Shown: positions 7,109 through 14,101 of the stretch, piece after piece
How positions within the stretch are numbered: position 1 is the stretch's first letter
Layout: each line of letters starts with the position of its first letter
From: Paracoccus sp. (in: a-proteobacteria)
GTDB lineage: Bacteria; Pseudomonadota; Alphaproteobacteria; Rhodobacterales; Rhodobacteraceae
Direction: 5' to 3'
Length of the DNA stretch: 18,570 nucleotides
Assembly (NCBI GenBank): GCA_031178645.1
Contig: JAPSIP010000003.1
Coordinates: 1-18,570 of the forward strand
Made by a program: the position numbers and the translations under genes
Notes under the pieces: generated by a model
What the model was told of the DNA's origin: nothing
Seen by the model: only the letters and a program-made list of their open reading frames with translations
Databases searched by the model: none

Positions 7109-8245
7109 ATGGCAGTGATGGATTTTCGCGAAGGCGGCTATGTGTTCTCGCGTCACAAGGTGAAGCGAGAGTTTTCCTATGACCAGGGCGGCTGGGATGA
7201 CCAGCCGCAGCGGGGTGCGGGCCGTCCCGCCGCAGACGCCTCGGGCAATGACGGCCTGACCGCCCGATTCGCGCGGGTGACGCACTACCTGGGCGCGGTC
7301 GCTTCGGTTGCGCTGATGGTGGGGCTGATGGTCTGGGGCTGGCAACTGGTGTCGCGCGACGTGTCGGGCGTCCCGGTGATCCGCGCCATCACCGGCGACG
7401 CCCGCACCGCGCCCGCCGAACCCGGCGGGGAACTGACCAACTATACCGGCTATGCGGTCAATACCGTGGCCGAGGGGGTGGACCACCAGCCGACGCAGCA
7501 GGTTGCCATCGCGCCCGCGCCGGTGGGCCTTTCGGACGAGGACGTGGCGATGGGCCAACTGGGCGCAACCCCGCGCCAGCCCTCGGTCGTTTCGGAAACC
7601 CCGCTCAGCTTCGACGGCGAAGCGGTCCTGCCCCTGTCGGACAGCGAAGCACGCGCCTTGGCGGAAGCCCAGGCCGAGGCGCAGCGCCTGGCCCTGGCCG
7701 ACAGCTCTGTGCAGGAAGCCTCGATCATCGACGCGCCGGCTAGCGAAGGCCCCGTGAACGAGGCCCTGACGGACGAAAACGGTGCGCCTGCCCAGGCCGC
7801 CGCCATCACCGAGGCCCTGGTCCAGGCCCAGGCCGAAGCCAATCCCGGCGTGCTGACCGCCTCGACCCGGCCAGCGCCGCGCCCGCGCAGCACCCGCGTC
7901 GCATCGGCCGGCACCACGGCCACCGATGCCCGCCCCGTCGCGGCCGAATCGCGCCCGGCGGAAGCCGCCGCCCCGGCCCCGGCCCCCGCGCCGGTGGCTT
8001 CGGCCAGCGGACCGCAGGTGCAGCTTGGCGCCTTCGACAGCAATGCGATCGCCGCCAGCGAATGGAACCGGCTGTCGGGCAAGCATGTCGTTTTCGGCGG
8101 CAAGCAGCAGGTGATCCAGCAGCACCAGTCGAATGGCCGCACCTTCTGGCGCCTGCGCGTCGCGGGCTTTGATTCGCTCTCGGAAGCCCGCCAGTTCTGC
8201 GCCGCGCTGAAATCGGCGGGCACCGACTGCCTTGCCCTGAACTGA
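7109..8245 (+). CDS. Membrane-anchored SPOR-domain protein
   Basis: A 378-residue bitopic inner-membrane protein: a short charged cytoplasmic N-terminus (1-58), one membrane segment (about 60-81, AVASVALMVGLMVWGW), a long Ala/Pro/Glu-rich and probably disordered periplasmic linker (about 85-300) and a C-terminal SPOR domain (301-378, from PQVQLGAFDS to the end). SPOR domains bind peptidoglycan stripped of stem peptides and often localise proteins to the division site (FtsN, DamX, DedD class). The ATG at 7109 has a GGCAGGC region upstream. The stop overlaps the nagZ start (TGATG), implying translational coupling, so peptidoglycan binding and peptidoglycan recycling are linked in one transcript. 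It has no catalytic domain. An FtsN-like role is possible but not shown. Confidence 0.88.
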   Translation: MAVMDFREGGYVFSRHKVKREFSYDQGGWDDQPQRGAGRPAADASGNDGLTARFARVTHYLGAVASVALMVGLMVWGWQLVSRDVSGVPVIRAITGDARTAPAEPGGELTNYTGYAVNTVAEGVDHQPTQQVAIAPAPVGLSDEDVAMGQLGATPRQPSVVSETPLSFDGEAVLPLSDSEARALAEAQAEAQRLALADSSVQEASIIDAPASEGPVNEALTDENGAPAQAAAITEALVQAQAEANPGVLTASTRPAPRPRSTRVASAGTTATDARPVAAESRPAEAAAPAPAPAPVASASGPQVQLGAFDSNAIAASEWNRLSGKHVVFGGKQQVIQQHQSNGRTFWRLRVAGFDSLSEARQFCAALKSAGTDCLALN

Positions 8246-9234
8246 TGGCCGCCAATGCAACGATCCTCGGCGGCATCGCCGGGACCGACCTGACTGCGGC
8301 CGAACGGGACTTCTTCCGCGCGGCTGATCCCTGGGGCTTCATCCTGTTCGGCCGCAATGTCGAAAGCCCCGACCAGCTGCGCCGCCTGACGGGCAACCTG
8401 CGCGACGCGGTTGGCCGCGATGCCGTCATCACCGTCGATCAGGAAGGCGGCCGGGTGCAGCGCCTGCGCGGCCCGCACTGGACCGACTGGCCCGCGCCGC
8501 TGGACCAGGCGCCCGCCGGTCCTCGCGCGATGTGGCTGCGCTATCACCTGATCGGCCGCGAATTGCGCGCGGTGGGCATCGACAGCAACTGCGCGCCCAC
8601 GCTGGACGTGGCGCAGGCCGATACCCATCCGTTCTTGCGCAACCGCTGCCTGGGATCCGATCCGACGACGGTCGCTACACTTGGCCGGGCTGCCGCCGAC
8701 GCAATGCTGGCCGCGGGCGTGCTGCCGGTGATGAAGCACATGCCGGGCCACGGCCGCGCCGTCGCCGACAGCCATCACGGCCTGCCCACCGTCACGGCTG
8801 GCGCCGATGACCTCGACGCGATGGACTTCGCCCCCTTCCGGGCGCTTCGCGACCTGCCGATGGGCATGACCGCACATATCCGCTTCACCGGCCTGGACGA
8901 CGTGCCTGCCACCGCCTCGCCGAAGATGATCGCCCTGATCCGCGACCGCATCGGCTTTGACGGGCTGCTGATGACCGACGACATCACCATGAACGCGCTG
9001 TCGGGAACCCAGGCCGACCGCGCGGCCGCCTCGATCGCCGCAGGTTGCGACCTGGTCCTGCATTGCAACGGCACGATTGCCGACATGGAACCCGTCGTGG
9101 CCGCCGCCGGCGCAATGTTGCCCGATGCGCAGCGCCGGGCCGACGCCGCCTTATCCCAACGCCGCGCCCCCCAGGATCTCGACCCTGCGGCCCTGATGGC
9201 GGAATGGCGCGACCTGACGGCAGCTACCGCCTGA
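8245..9234 (+). CDS. nagZ: Beta-N-acetylhexosaminidase (peptidoglycan recycling)
   Basis: Glycoside hydrolase family 3 enzyme that removes N-acetylglucosamine from GlcNAc-anhydroMurNAc(-peptides) in the cytoplasm, a step of muropeptide recycling; its products can feed AmpC-type induction signalling in bacteria that have it. The 329 residues match the family length. The NagZ signature KHMPGHG (164-170) followed by ADSH (174-177) holds the conserved histidine loop, and MTDDITM (243-249) holds the probable nucleophile D245. The N-terminus VDQEGGRVQRLRG is also typical. There is no signal peptide, consistent with a cytoplasmic site. The ATG overlaps the last base of the SPOR gene stop codon. Confidence 0.96.
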   Translation: MAANATILGGIAGTDLTAAERDFFRAADPWGFILFGRNVESPDQLRRLTGNLRDAVGRDAVITVDQEGGRVQRLRGPHWTDWPAPLDQAPAGPRAMWLRYHLIGRELRAVGIDSNCAPTLDVAQADTHPFLRNRCLGSDPTTVATLGRAAADAMLAAGVLPVMKHMPGHGRAVADSHHGLPTVTAGADDLDAMDFAPFRALRDLPMGMTAHIRFTGLDDVPATASPKMIALIRDRIGFDGLLMTDDITMNALSGTQADRAAASIAAGCDLVLHCNGTIADMEPVVAAAGAMLPDAQRRADAALSQRRAPQDLDPAALMAEWRDLTAATA

Positions 9235-9249
9235 CCCATCTTCTGTGAT

Positions 9250-9295
9250 CAAATATCCTCGGGGGGTCCCGCAGGGACGGGGGCGGAAAGCCCCC
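9250..9295 (-). repeat. Intergenic hairpin + GGRTATTTG element, copy 2 (inverted), likely nagZ terminator
   Basis: On the plus strand CAAATATCC (9250-9258) is followed by a G-run, a small hairpin GTCCC/GGGAC (9266-9270, 9274-9278) and a strong hairpin GGGGGC/GCCCCC (9279-9284, 9290-9295; loop GGAAA). Read on the minus strand it has the same order as the copy at 12199: G/C hairpin, then C-run, then GGATATTTG. It begins 15 nt after the nagZ stop and may end that transcript, although no T-tract follows. Confidence 0.6.
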
Positions 9296-9312
9296 AGCGA
9301 CGCAGGCCCTGC

Positions 9313-9341
9313 TTGACTTGGGCGGGGGCAGGGCTGAGTTT
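9313..9341 (+). promoter_or_regulatory. Possible promoter for scpA-scpB
   Basis: A good -35, TTGACT (9313-9318), is followed 17 nt later by GAGTTT (9336-9341), a poor -10. Its place between the element at 9250-9295 and the scpA start at 9368 fits a new transcription unit beginning here. Confidence 0.35.
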
Positions 9342-9367
9342 GGCGATCCCTGACAGAAAGGACGGCC

Positions 9368-10186
9368 GTGCCCCCCGCCGGTGATATTCGCCATCTTCGA
9401 CCCCTGCCCGAGGCCGACACTGTCGCGCAGCGGCGCGCGGACGAATTGCTGGTCGTGGATGTGGACGGCTACGAAGGCCCGCTGGACCTGCTGCTGACGC
9501 TGGCGCGGACGCAGAAGGTGGACCTGATGACGATCTCGGTCCTGGATCTGGCCGAACAGTATCTTGCCTTCGTGGAACAGGCCCGCGCCCTGCGGATCGA
9601 ACTGGCCGCCGATTACCTGGTCATGGCGGCCTGGTTGGCCTTCCTGAAATCCCGCCTGTTGCTGCCCCCCGACCCCCAGGCCGAAGGTCCGTCGGCCGAG
9701 GACATGGCGGCCCATCTGGCCTTCCAGCTTGAACGGCTGGCGGCGATGCGGCAGGCGGCGGCACAACTGATGGCGCGCGACCGGCTGGGCATCAGCCGCT
9801 TTGCCCGCGGCACGCCCGAGGTGGTGGCGCGGACCCGGCGCACCGAATGGCAGGCGGGGCTGATCGACCTGATGCGCGCCTATGCCCGGCTGAAAACGCG
9901 CGAGGAGTTCCGCCCCTATGCCTTCGACCGGCGGGACGTCTTCACGATGGAACAGGCGCTTGACCGGCTGCGCGGCCTGATCGGCTATGCGGGGGACTGG
10001 ACCAACCTGTCGGATTTCCTGCCAGAGGGCTGGGACAACCACGGCCCGCGCCGCCGCTCGGCCACCGCCGCGACCTTTGCCGCCTCGCTGGAGCTTGCGC
10101 GCCAGGGCCGGATCGAGATACGTCAGGCCGACCCTTTCGCGCCGATCCGCTTTCGCCGCAGGCCCCCGACAACAGACATGCCGTGA
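9368..10186 (+). CDS. scpA: Segregation and condensation protein A
   Basis: ScpA is the kleisin subunit of the SMC-ScpAB condensin complex, which compacts and helps segregate the chromosome. The protein has 272 residues. The N-terminal kleisin signature YEGPLDLLLTLARTQKVDL (about 35-53) is clear, followed by the helix that contacts the SMC neck (ADYLVMAAWLAFLKSRLLLP) and a C-terminal winged-helix segment. Translation starts at a GTG (9368), supported by AAGGA 7 nt upstream. Its end overlaps the scpB start by 4 nt (GTGA), so the two are translationally coupled. The extreme C-terminus (FRRRPPTTDMP) is basic and probably flexible. Confidence 0.95.
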   Translation: MPPAGDIRHLRPLPEADTVAQRRADELLVVDVDGYEGPLDLLLTLARTQKVDLMTISVLDLAEQYLAFVEQARALRIELAADYLVMAAWLAFLKSRLLLPPDPQAEGPSAEDMAAHLAFQLERLAAMRQAAAQLMARDRLGISRFARGTPEVVARTRRTEWQAGLIDLMRAYARLKTREEFRPYAFDRRDVFTMEQALDRLRGLIGYAGDWTNLSDFLPEGWDNHGPRRRSATAATFAASLELARQGRIEIRQADPFAPIRFRRRPPTTDMP

Positions 10187-10842
10187 CCCACCCCGACCCC
10201 CGATCCGATCTGTCGCTGCCCCCAATGGCGGAACAGGAGCGCATGGTCGAGGCGATCCTGTTCGCATCGGGCAGACCGCTGACCCTGCGCGATCTGGCCG
10301 ACCGGCTGCCGCCGGGATGCGAACCGGCCGAGGCCTTGGCCGGACTGCGCCGGTCCTATGCCGGGCGGGGCGTGGTGCTGGAACGGATCGGCGACGGATA
10401 CGCCTTTCGCACCGCGCCGGACCTGTCCTTCCTGATGCAGACGGAAACGGTGGAACAGCGCCGCCTGTCGCGCGCGGCGATCGAGACGCTGGCCATCATC
10501 GCCTATCACCAGCCCGTCACCCGCGCCGAGATCGAGGAGATTCGCGGCGTGGCCGTGTCGCGCGGCACGCTGGACCAGCTGATCGAGATGGAATGGGTGC
10601 GCATCGGCCGCCGCAGGATGACCCCCGGCCGCCCCGCGACCTTTGTCGTCACGGAAACCTTCCTGGACCATTTCGGCCTGGAATCGGCGCGGGATCTGCC
10701 CGGTCTGGCCGAATTGCGGGCGGCCGGGCTACTGGAATCGCGCCCGCCGGCCGAAGGCATGATCCTGCCCCTTGCGCCGCAAGAGGCAGATGACGATATC
10801 GGCGCAACCCCGCCCCCCGGTGATTTCCTCAAGGACGACTGA
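10183..10842 (+). CDS. scpB: Segregation and condensation protein B
   Basis: ScpB dimers bind ScpA and complete the SMC condensin complex. The 219-residue protein contains two winged-helix domains: the first from about MVEAILFASGRPLTL, the second around ETLAIIAYHQPVTRAEIEE, then a typical RGTLDQLIEMEWVRIGRR stretch and FLDHFGL near the end. It starts with a GTG at 10183 that overlaps the scpA stop. A later ATG at 10225 (MAEQERM) is a possible alternative, but coupling favours the GTG. An acidic tail (QEADDD) ends the protein. The next gene follows after 4 nt. Confidence 0.95.
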   Translation: MTHPDPRSDLSLPPMAEQERMVEAILFASGRPLTLRDLADRLPPGCEPAEALAGLRRSYAGRGVVLERIGDGYAFRTAPDLSFLMQTETVEQRRLSRAAIETLAIIAYHQPVTRAEIEEIRGVAVSRGTLDQLIEMEWVRIGRRRMTPGRPATFVVTETFLDHFGLESARDLPGLAELRAAGLLESRPPAEGMILPLAPQEADDDIGATPPPGDFLKDD

Positions 10843-10846
10843 CCCC

Positions 10847-11050
10847 ATGAGCCTCAATTCCATCATCAACATGCTGACCCGCATGGTCACCCGGCGCGCC
10901 GTCAACTGGGGCATCAACAAGGGCATCGACAGGGTGGCGAAATCCGGCGGCAAACCGGCGGGCGTTTCGGCCAAGCAGGCCAAGACCATGCGCACCGCCG
11001 TCAAGCGCGCCCGTCAGGCCGCCCGGCTGACCCGCCGCATCGGGCGCTGA
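10847..11050 (+). CDS. Small basic protein of unknown function
   Basis: A 67-residue protein with many Lys/Arg residues and few acidic ones, so the predicted charge is strongly positive. The N-terminal part (MSLNSIINMLTRMVTRR) could form an amphipathic helix; the C-terminal part (KQAKTMRTAVKRARQAARL) is a second basic helix, with a Gly-rich break (SGGKPAG) between. I recognise no catalytic motif, signal peptide or membrane segment. The ATG at 10847 is 4 nt after the scpB stop, with AAGGA inside the end of scpB, so it is probably translated from the scpAB transcript. The codons match neighbouring genes, which supports real coding. It may bind nucleic acid or membrane; this is inference from composition and position. 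Confidence 0.72.
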   Translation: MSLNSIINMLTRMVTRRAVNWGINKGIDRVAKSGGKPAGVSAKQAKTMRTAVKRARQAARLTRRIGR

Positions 11051-11088
11051 CCCTCGCCTTTGTCGGGCCGCCGGGATAGGGCTGCGCG

Positions 11089-12189
11089 ATGGATGACAGA
11101 TTCGAAATCTTCCTGGTGGCGACGCCGGGACTGGAAGCGCCGCTGGCCGCCGAGGCGGCCGCCCTGGGATGGCAGCCGGTCGTGCAGCCGGGCGGCGTGA
11201 CGATCACCGGCGGCTGGACGGATGTCTGGCGCGCGAACCTGTGGCTGCGCGGGGCCACGCGTGTGCTGGCGCGCGTGGGCCAGTTCCGCGCCCTGCACCT
11301 GGCGCAGCTGGACAAGCGGGCCCGCAAGTTCCCCTGGGCCGATGTCCTGCGCCGCGACGTGCCGGTGCGGGTGGAAACCACCTGCAAGGCCAGCCGCATC
11401 TATCATGCGGGCGCCGCCACTCAGCGGATCGAGCGCGCCATTGCCGAGGAACTGGGCGCGCCCCTGGCCCCCGACGCATCCTTGGTGGTCAAGGTCCGGA
11501 TCGAGGATGATCTGGTCACCATCAGCTTGGATACGACCGGCGAGTCGTTGCACAAGCGCGGCCACAAGGAGGCCGTCGCCAAGGCCCCCATGCGGGAAAC
11601 CATGGCCGCCATGTTCCTGTGCGAGATGGGGTTCGACGGCAGCCAGCCCGTGCTGGATCCGATGTGCGGTTCCGGAACTTTCGTGATCGAGGCGGCCGAG
11701 ATCGCGGCGGGCCTTGCACCGGGCCGCAGCCGCAGCTTCGGCTTTCAGCAGCTTGCCAGTTTCGACGATACCGCTTGGCAGGCGATGCGGGCACCCGCCG
11801 CGCCGCGCCCGGTGCCCGCGCAGTTCTTCGGCAGCGACCGCGACGCGGGCGCCATCCGGATGAGCCAGGCCAATGCCGAACGGGCGGGGGTGGCGGCACT
11901 GACCCGCTTTGACTGCCGCGCCATAGGCGATCTGGAGCGCCCGGATGGCCCTCCCGGCATCGTCATCCTGAACCCACCCTATGGCGCCCGGATCGGCAAC
12001 AAAGGGCCGCTGTTCGGGCTGCATGCGGCGATGGGGCAGGTGTTCAAGGACCGCTTCAAGGGCTGGCGGATCGGCATCGTGACAAGCGAGGGCGCGCTTG
12101 CCAAGGCAACCGGGTTGCCGCTTGAATCAGGGCCGGTGGTTGCGCATGGCGGGCTGAAGGTCCGGTTGTGGCGGACGGCGGTGTTGTAA
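11089..12189 (+). CDS. THUMP-domain class I SAM-dependent RNA methyltransferase (RlmL-N-terminal-like)
   Basis: The 366 residues combine an N-terminal ferredoxin-like/THUMP RNA-binding region (about 1-160) with a class I methyltransferase domain. The latter has the SAM-binding DPMCGSGTFVIEAAE (190-204) and the catalytic NPPYGARIG (295-303), as in N2-guanine methyltransferases. It resembles the N-terminal half of E. coli RlmL, which makes m2G2445 of 23S rRNA; the second RlmK-type half is absent. The target RNA is therefore probably 23S rRNA, but this is inferred. It starts at the ATG at 11089, 38 bp after the small basic gene, and may belong to the scpAB transcript. It ends just before a hairpin element that separates it from dcd. 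Confidence 0.88.
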   Translation: MDDRFEIFLVATPGLEAPLAAEAAALGWQPVVQPGGVTITGGWTDVWRANLWLRGATRVLARVGQFRALHLAQLDKRARKFPWADVLRRDVPVRVETTCKASRIYHAGAATQRIERAIAEELGAPLAPDASLVVKVRIEDDLVTISLDTTGESLHKRGHKEAVAKAPMRETMAAMFLCEMGFDGSQPVLDPMCGSGTFVIEAAEIAAGLAPGRSRSFGFQQLASFDDTAWQAMRAPAAPRPVPAQFFGSDRDAGAIRMSQANAERAGVAALTRFDCRAIGDLERPDGPPGIVILNPPYGARIGNKGPLFGLHAAMGQVFKDRFKGWRIGIVTSEGALAKATGLPLESGPVVAHGGLKVRLWRTAVL

Positions 12190-12198
12190 TGGCAAGCG

Positions 12199-12251
12199 CC
12201 GGGGGTTTCACACCCCCGGACCCCCGTGGGATATTTGAACCAAGGCGAAAC
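12199..12251 (+). repeat. Intergenic hairpin + GGRTATTTG element, copy 3; likely bidirectional terminator
   Basis: CCGGGGG (12199-12205) pairs with CCCCCGG (12213-12219) around a 7-nt loop. A C-run and then GGATATTTG (12229-12237) with an A/G-rich tail (aaccaaggcgaaa) follow. It fills the 66-bp space between the convergent ends of the methyltransferase gene and dcd, where a bidirectional terminator is expected. Layout and core match the elements at 1411-1458 and 9250-9295. Confidence 0.65.
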
Positions 12252-12255
12252 AGCC

Positions 12256-13323
12256 TTAGCGGAATTGCTTGGCGAGCTTGAGGCCCTGTCCCTGGTAATT
12301 CGACTTGATCCCCGCGCCGTAAAGCCGATCCGGGCGCCCCGCCATCTGTTCATAGACCAGCCGGCCAACCACCTGACCATGTTCAAGGACAAAAGGCGCC
12401 TCGTGGCAGCGCACCTCGAGCACGCCGCGCGCGCCGGTGCCCGCCTCTCCGATGCCGAAGCCGGGGTCGAAGAAGCCCGCGTAATGGACACGGAATTCCC
12501 CTACCATCGCCAGATATGGGGCCATTTCGGCCGCGTAGTCGGCAGGAATCGCCACCGATTCGCGGCTGACGAGAATATAGAAGGCGCCGGGGTCCAGGAT
12601 CAGCCGACCCTCGGTCGTGTGCAACTCGTCCCAGAAATCGCCTGTGTCATAGGCACCGATCCGGTCGAGGTCGATCACCCCGCTGTGGGGGCGGGCGCGA
12701 TAGCCGACCAGGTCGCCGCCGGCGGGCCTGAGATCGACGGAAAAGCCCAGGCCGCTGTCGATCAGCGCCGGACCGGCCACCAGCGGTTCGCGGTCGTTCA
12801 GGTCGCGCAATTCGGCATCCGACAGGACCGCTTGGCCGCGGCGCAGCCGCAGCTGGTTCAGGCGCATCCCCGGACGCACCAGGACCGAAAAGCTGCGCGG
12901 GCAGATTTCCGCATAAAGCGGCCCGTCATAGCCTTCGGGCAACCGGTCGAACTCGGTCCCTCCATCGGCCACCAGCCGGGTCAGCAGATCCAGCCGCCCG
13001 GTCGAGGACTTGGCATTGGCGACCGCCGTCAGGCCTGCGGGCAGGCGCAAACGCTCCATCAGCGGGACAAGGTAGACGCAGCCGCGTTCCAGAACCGCCC
13101 CGTTCGTCAGGTCCATCTGGTGCATCTGCAGGTCGGGCAGCCGGTCCATCACGCGCTGCCCCCGCCCTGCCAGGAAGCTGGCGCGCAGGCGATAGGCGAC
13201 GCTGCCCAGCCGCAGGTCCAGCGAGGCGGGCTGGATCTGGTCCGGGGTGATGTCCAGATCCGCCGCGATGGTGCCGGACTGGATCAGGCTGCGGATGTCG
13301 CTGTCGGGAAGAACGCCGTTCAT
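12256..13323 (-). CDS. dcd: Two-domain 2'-deoxycytidine 5'-triphosphate deaminase
   Basis: dCTP deaminase converts dCTP to dUTP, supplying dUMP for thymidylate synthesis. The usual enzyme is about 190 residues and trimeric; this one has 355 and looks like two such folds in tandem. The N half has QPASLDLRLG (31-40), SSTGR (106-110) and PLYAEI with E139, matching the Ser/Arg/Glu active-site set of Dcd. The C half has VAIPADYAAEM (257-267), GFFDPGFG (283-290), VLEVR with E303 and HGQVVGRLVYEQM (315-327), but shows PYLAMVG where SSxxR should be. Such long forms are known in alphaproteobacteria. The start at 13323 is chosen because AAAGGA lies 7-8 nt upstream; the ATG at 13338 lies in the ribosome binding site itself. 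The gene follows tRNA-Pro and its terminator with no visible own promoter. Confidence 0.9.
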   Translation of the reverse strand: MNGVLPDSDIRSLIQSGTIAADLDITPDQIQPASLDLRLGSVAYRLRASFLAGRGQRVMDRLPDLQMHQMDLTNGAVLERGCVYLVPLMERLRLPAGLTAVANAKSSTGRLDLLTRLVADGGTEFDRLPEGYDGPLYAEICPRSFSVLVRPGMRLNQLRLRRGQAVLSDAELRDLNDREPLVAGPALIDSGLGFSVDLRPAGGDLVGYRARPHSGVIDLDRIGAYDTGDFWDELHTTEGRLILDPGAFYILVSRESVAIPADYAAEMAPYLAMVGEFRVHYAGFFDPGFGIGEAGTGARGVLEVRCHEAPFVLEHGQVVGRLVYEQMAGRPDRLYGAGIKSNYQGQGLKLAKQFR

Positions 13324-13339
13324 GCAGGTTCCTTTCATG

Positions 13340-13377
13340 CGAAAACGCCCACCCCCGCAAAGGGATGGGCGTTTTCG
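13340..13377 (-). terminator. Strong hairpin terminator of tRNA-Pro, in front of dcd
   Basis: CGAAAACGCCCA (13340-13351) and TGGGCGTTTTCG (13366-13377) form a perfect 12-bp stem; after one mismatch a further 3 G-C pairs (13353-13355 with 13362-13364) extend it. On the minus strand the GC part is followed by GTTTTC, as in intrinsic terminators with the U-run paired to an A-run, so it could work in both directions. It begins 3 nt after the tRNA 3' end and stops 16 nt before the dcd start. Confidence 0.85.
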
Positions 13378-13380
13378 AAA

Positions 13381-13458
13381 TGGTCGGGCCGGCGAGATTC
13401 GAACTCGCGGCCTTCCGCCCCCCAGACGGACGCGCTAACCAGACTGCGCCACGGCCCG
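13381..13458 (-). tRNA. tRNA-Pro (anticodon GGG)
   Basis: All tRNA parts can be folded by eye on the minus strand: a 7-bp acceptor stem (CGGGCCG with CGGCCCG), a D arm with GCGC/GCGC, an anticodon stem TCCGT/GCGGA with loop CTGGGGG (anticodon GGG after the conserved T33), and a T arm GCGAG-TTCGAAT-CTCGC. The discriminator is A and CCA is encoded. The first base is C paired with G72, typical for bacterial proline tRNAs. It reads CCC and probably CCU codons. The promoter lies just upstream at 13467-13496. Confidence 0.96.
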
Positions 13459-13466
13459 ACGCGCAC

Positions 13467-13496
13467 CGTATAGAGCGATCCGAAGCCCCTGCACAA
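13467..13496 (-). promoter_or_regulatory. Predicted promoter for tRNA-Pro
   Basis: On the minus strand TTGTGC (13491-13496) and TATACG (13467-13472) are 18 nt apart, placing the transcription start within a few bases of the mature tRNA 5' end at 13458. The GC-rich stretch just after the -10 (GTGCGCGT) resembles a stringent-type discriminator, as is common for stable-RNA promoters. Confidence 0.6.
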
Positions 13497-13537
13497 GGGC
13501 CGGCAAGCGGAAATCTTCGCCTTTACAACCGTTGGTG

Positions 13538-14086
13538 TCAGCAAATCCGTGCCAGGGCGTCGCGGAGCCGCGACAGGCTGGCCTGGTGATGCGGTCCCGC
13601 CATCTGCGACGGATGCAGGTCGTGCAGCCGCGCGCGCAGCGAAGCCACCTCGGCCAGCCAGTTCTGCGGCGACCTGCCTGCGGCGGGACGGCGGCGGCGA
13701 TGGCGGGCGCGGGGTCCGTGCTGCGGTTCGATTGCCTCGGGATCCTCGTCCAGGCCCTCAAAGATGTCGGGATCGGGCAGGGGCGTCATGTCATCTTCGG
13801 CCAGCCCCTTGAGCCGGGCGAGGCCGCGTTCGCGAACGGCGGCACCGCGGTCCCGCGCCAGAAGCTTCTTCGCCCCCCGGATGGTCAGGCCTTCGTCCCG
13901 CAGCACGGTGCAAAGGCCCGCTGCCAGCCGCACGTCATCGGGGCGGTAGTAGCGCCGTCCGTCGGGCCGCTTCATCGGCCGCAGCAGGGGAAACTGGGTT
14001 TCCCAATAGCGCAGCACATGGGGTGCGACGCCCAGAAGCCTTGCAACTTCGCCGATGGACCGGAATGCGTCTGCGCCTTTTGTCAT
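13538..14086 (-). CDS. MerR family transcriptional regulator
   Basis: A 182-residue protein with an N-terminal MerR winged helix-turn-helix (about 8-78): RSIGEVARLLGVAPHVLRYW is followed by the wing residues RPDGRRYYRPDDVRLAAGL. The C-terminal part has an acidic stretch (DDMTPLPDPDIFEGLDEDPEA) and an Arg-rich stretch (RARHRRRRPAAGR). It has no visible cysteine metal site like true MerR and no long dimerisation coiled coil followed by a drug-binding domain, so the ligand is unknown. It lies 15 bp after ihfA on the same strand, an arrangement remembered from Rhodobacteraceae genomes, so it is likely co-expressed with IHF. tRNA-Pro follows downstream under its own promoter. Confidence 0.88.
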   Translation of the reverse strand: MTKGADAFRSIGEVARLLGVAPHVLRYWETQFPLLRPMKRPDGRRYYRPDDVRLAAGLCTVLRDEGLTIRGAKKLLARDRGAAVRERGLARLKGLAEDDMTPLPDPDIFEGLDEDPEAIEPQHGPRARHRRRRPAAGRSPQNWLAEVASLRARLHDLHPSQMAGPHHQASLSRLRDALARIC

Positions 14087-14101
14087 TCAGCCCGAAGGTC
14101 C

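Noticed and set aside
7450..9063. 537-residue minus-strand frame antisense to the SPOR gene and nagZ
   Set aside because: A shadow frame in GC-rich DNA, with real proteins on the plus strand.
12226..13473. 415-residue plus-strand frame covering dcd and the tRNA
   Set aside because: It runs through a complete tRNA gene and a terminator and opposes a clear Dcd; not coding.
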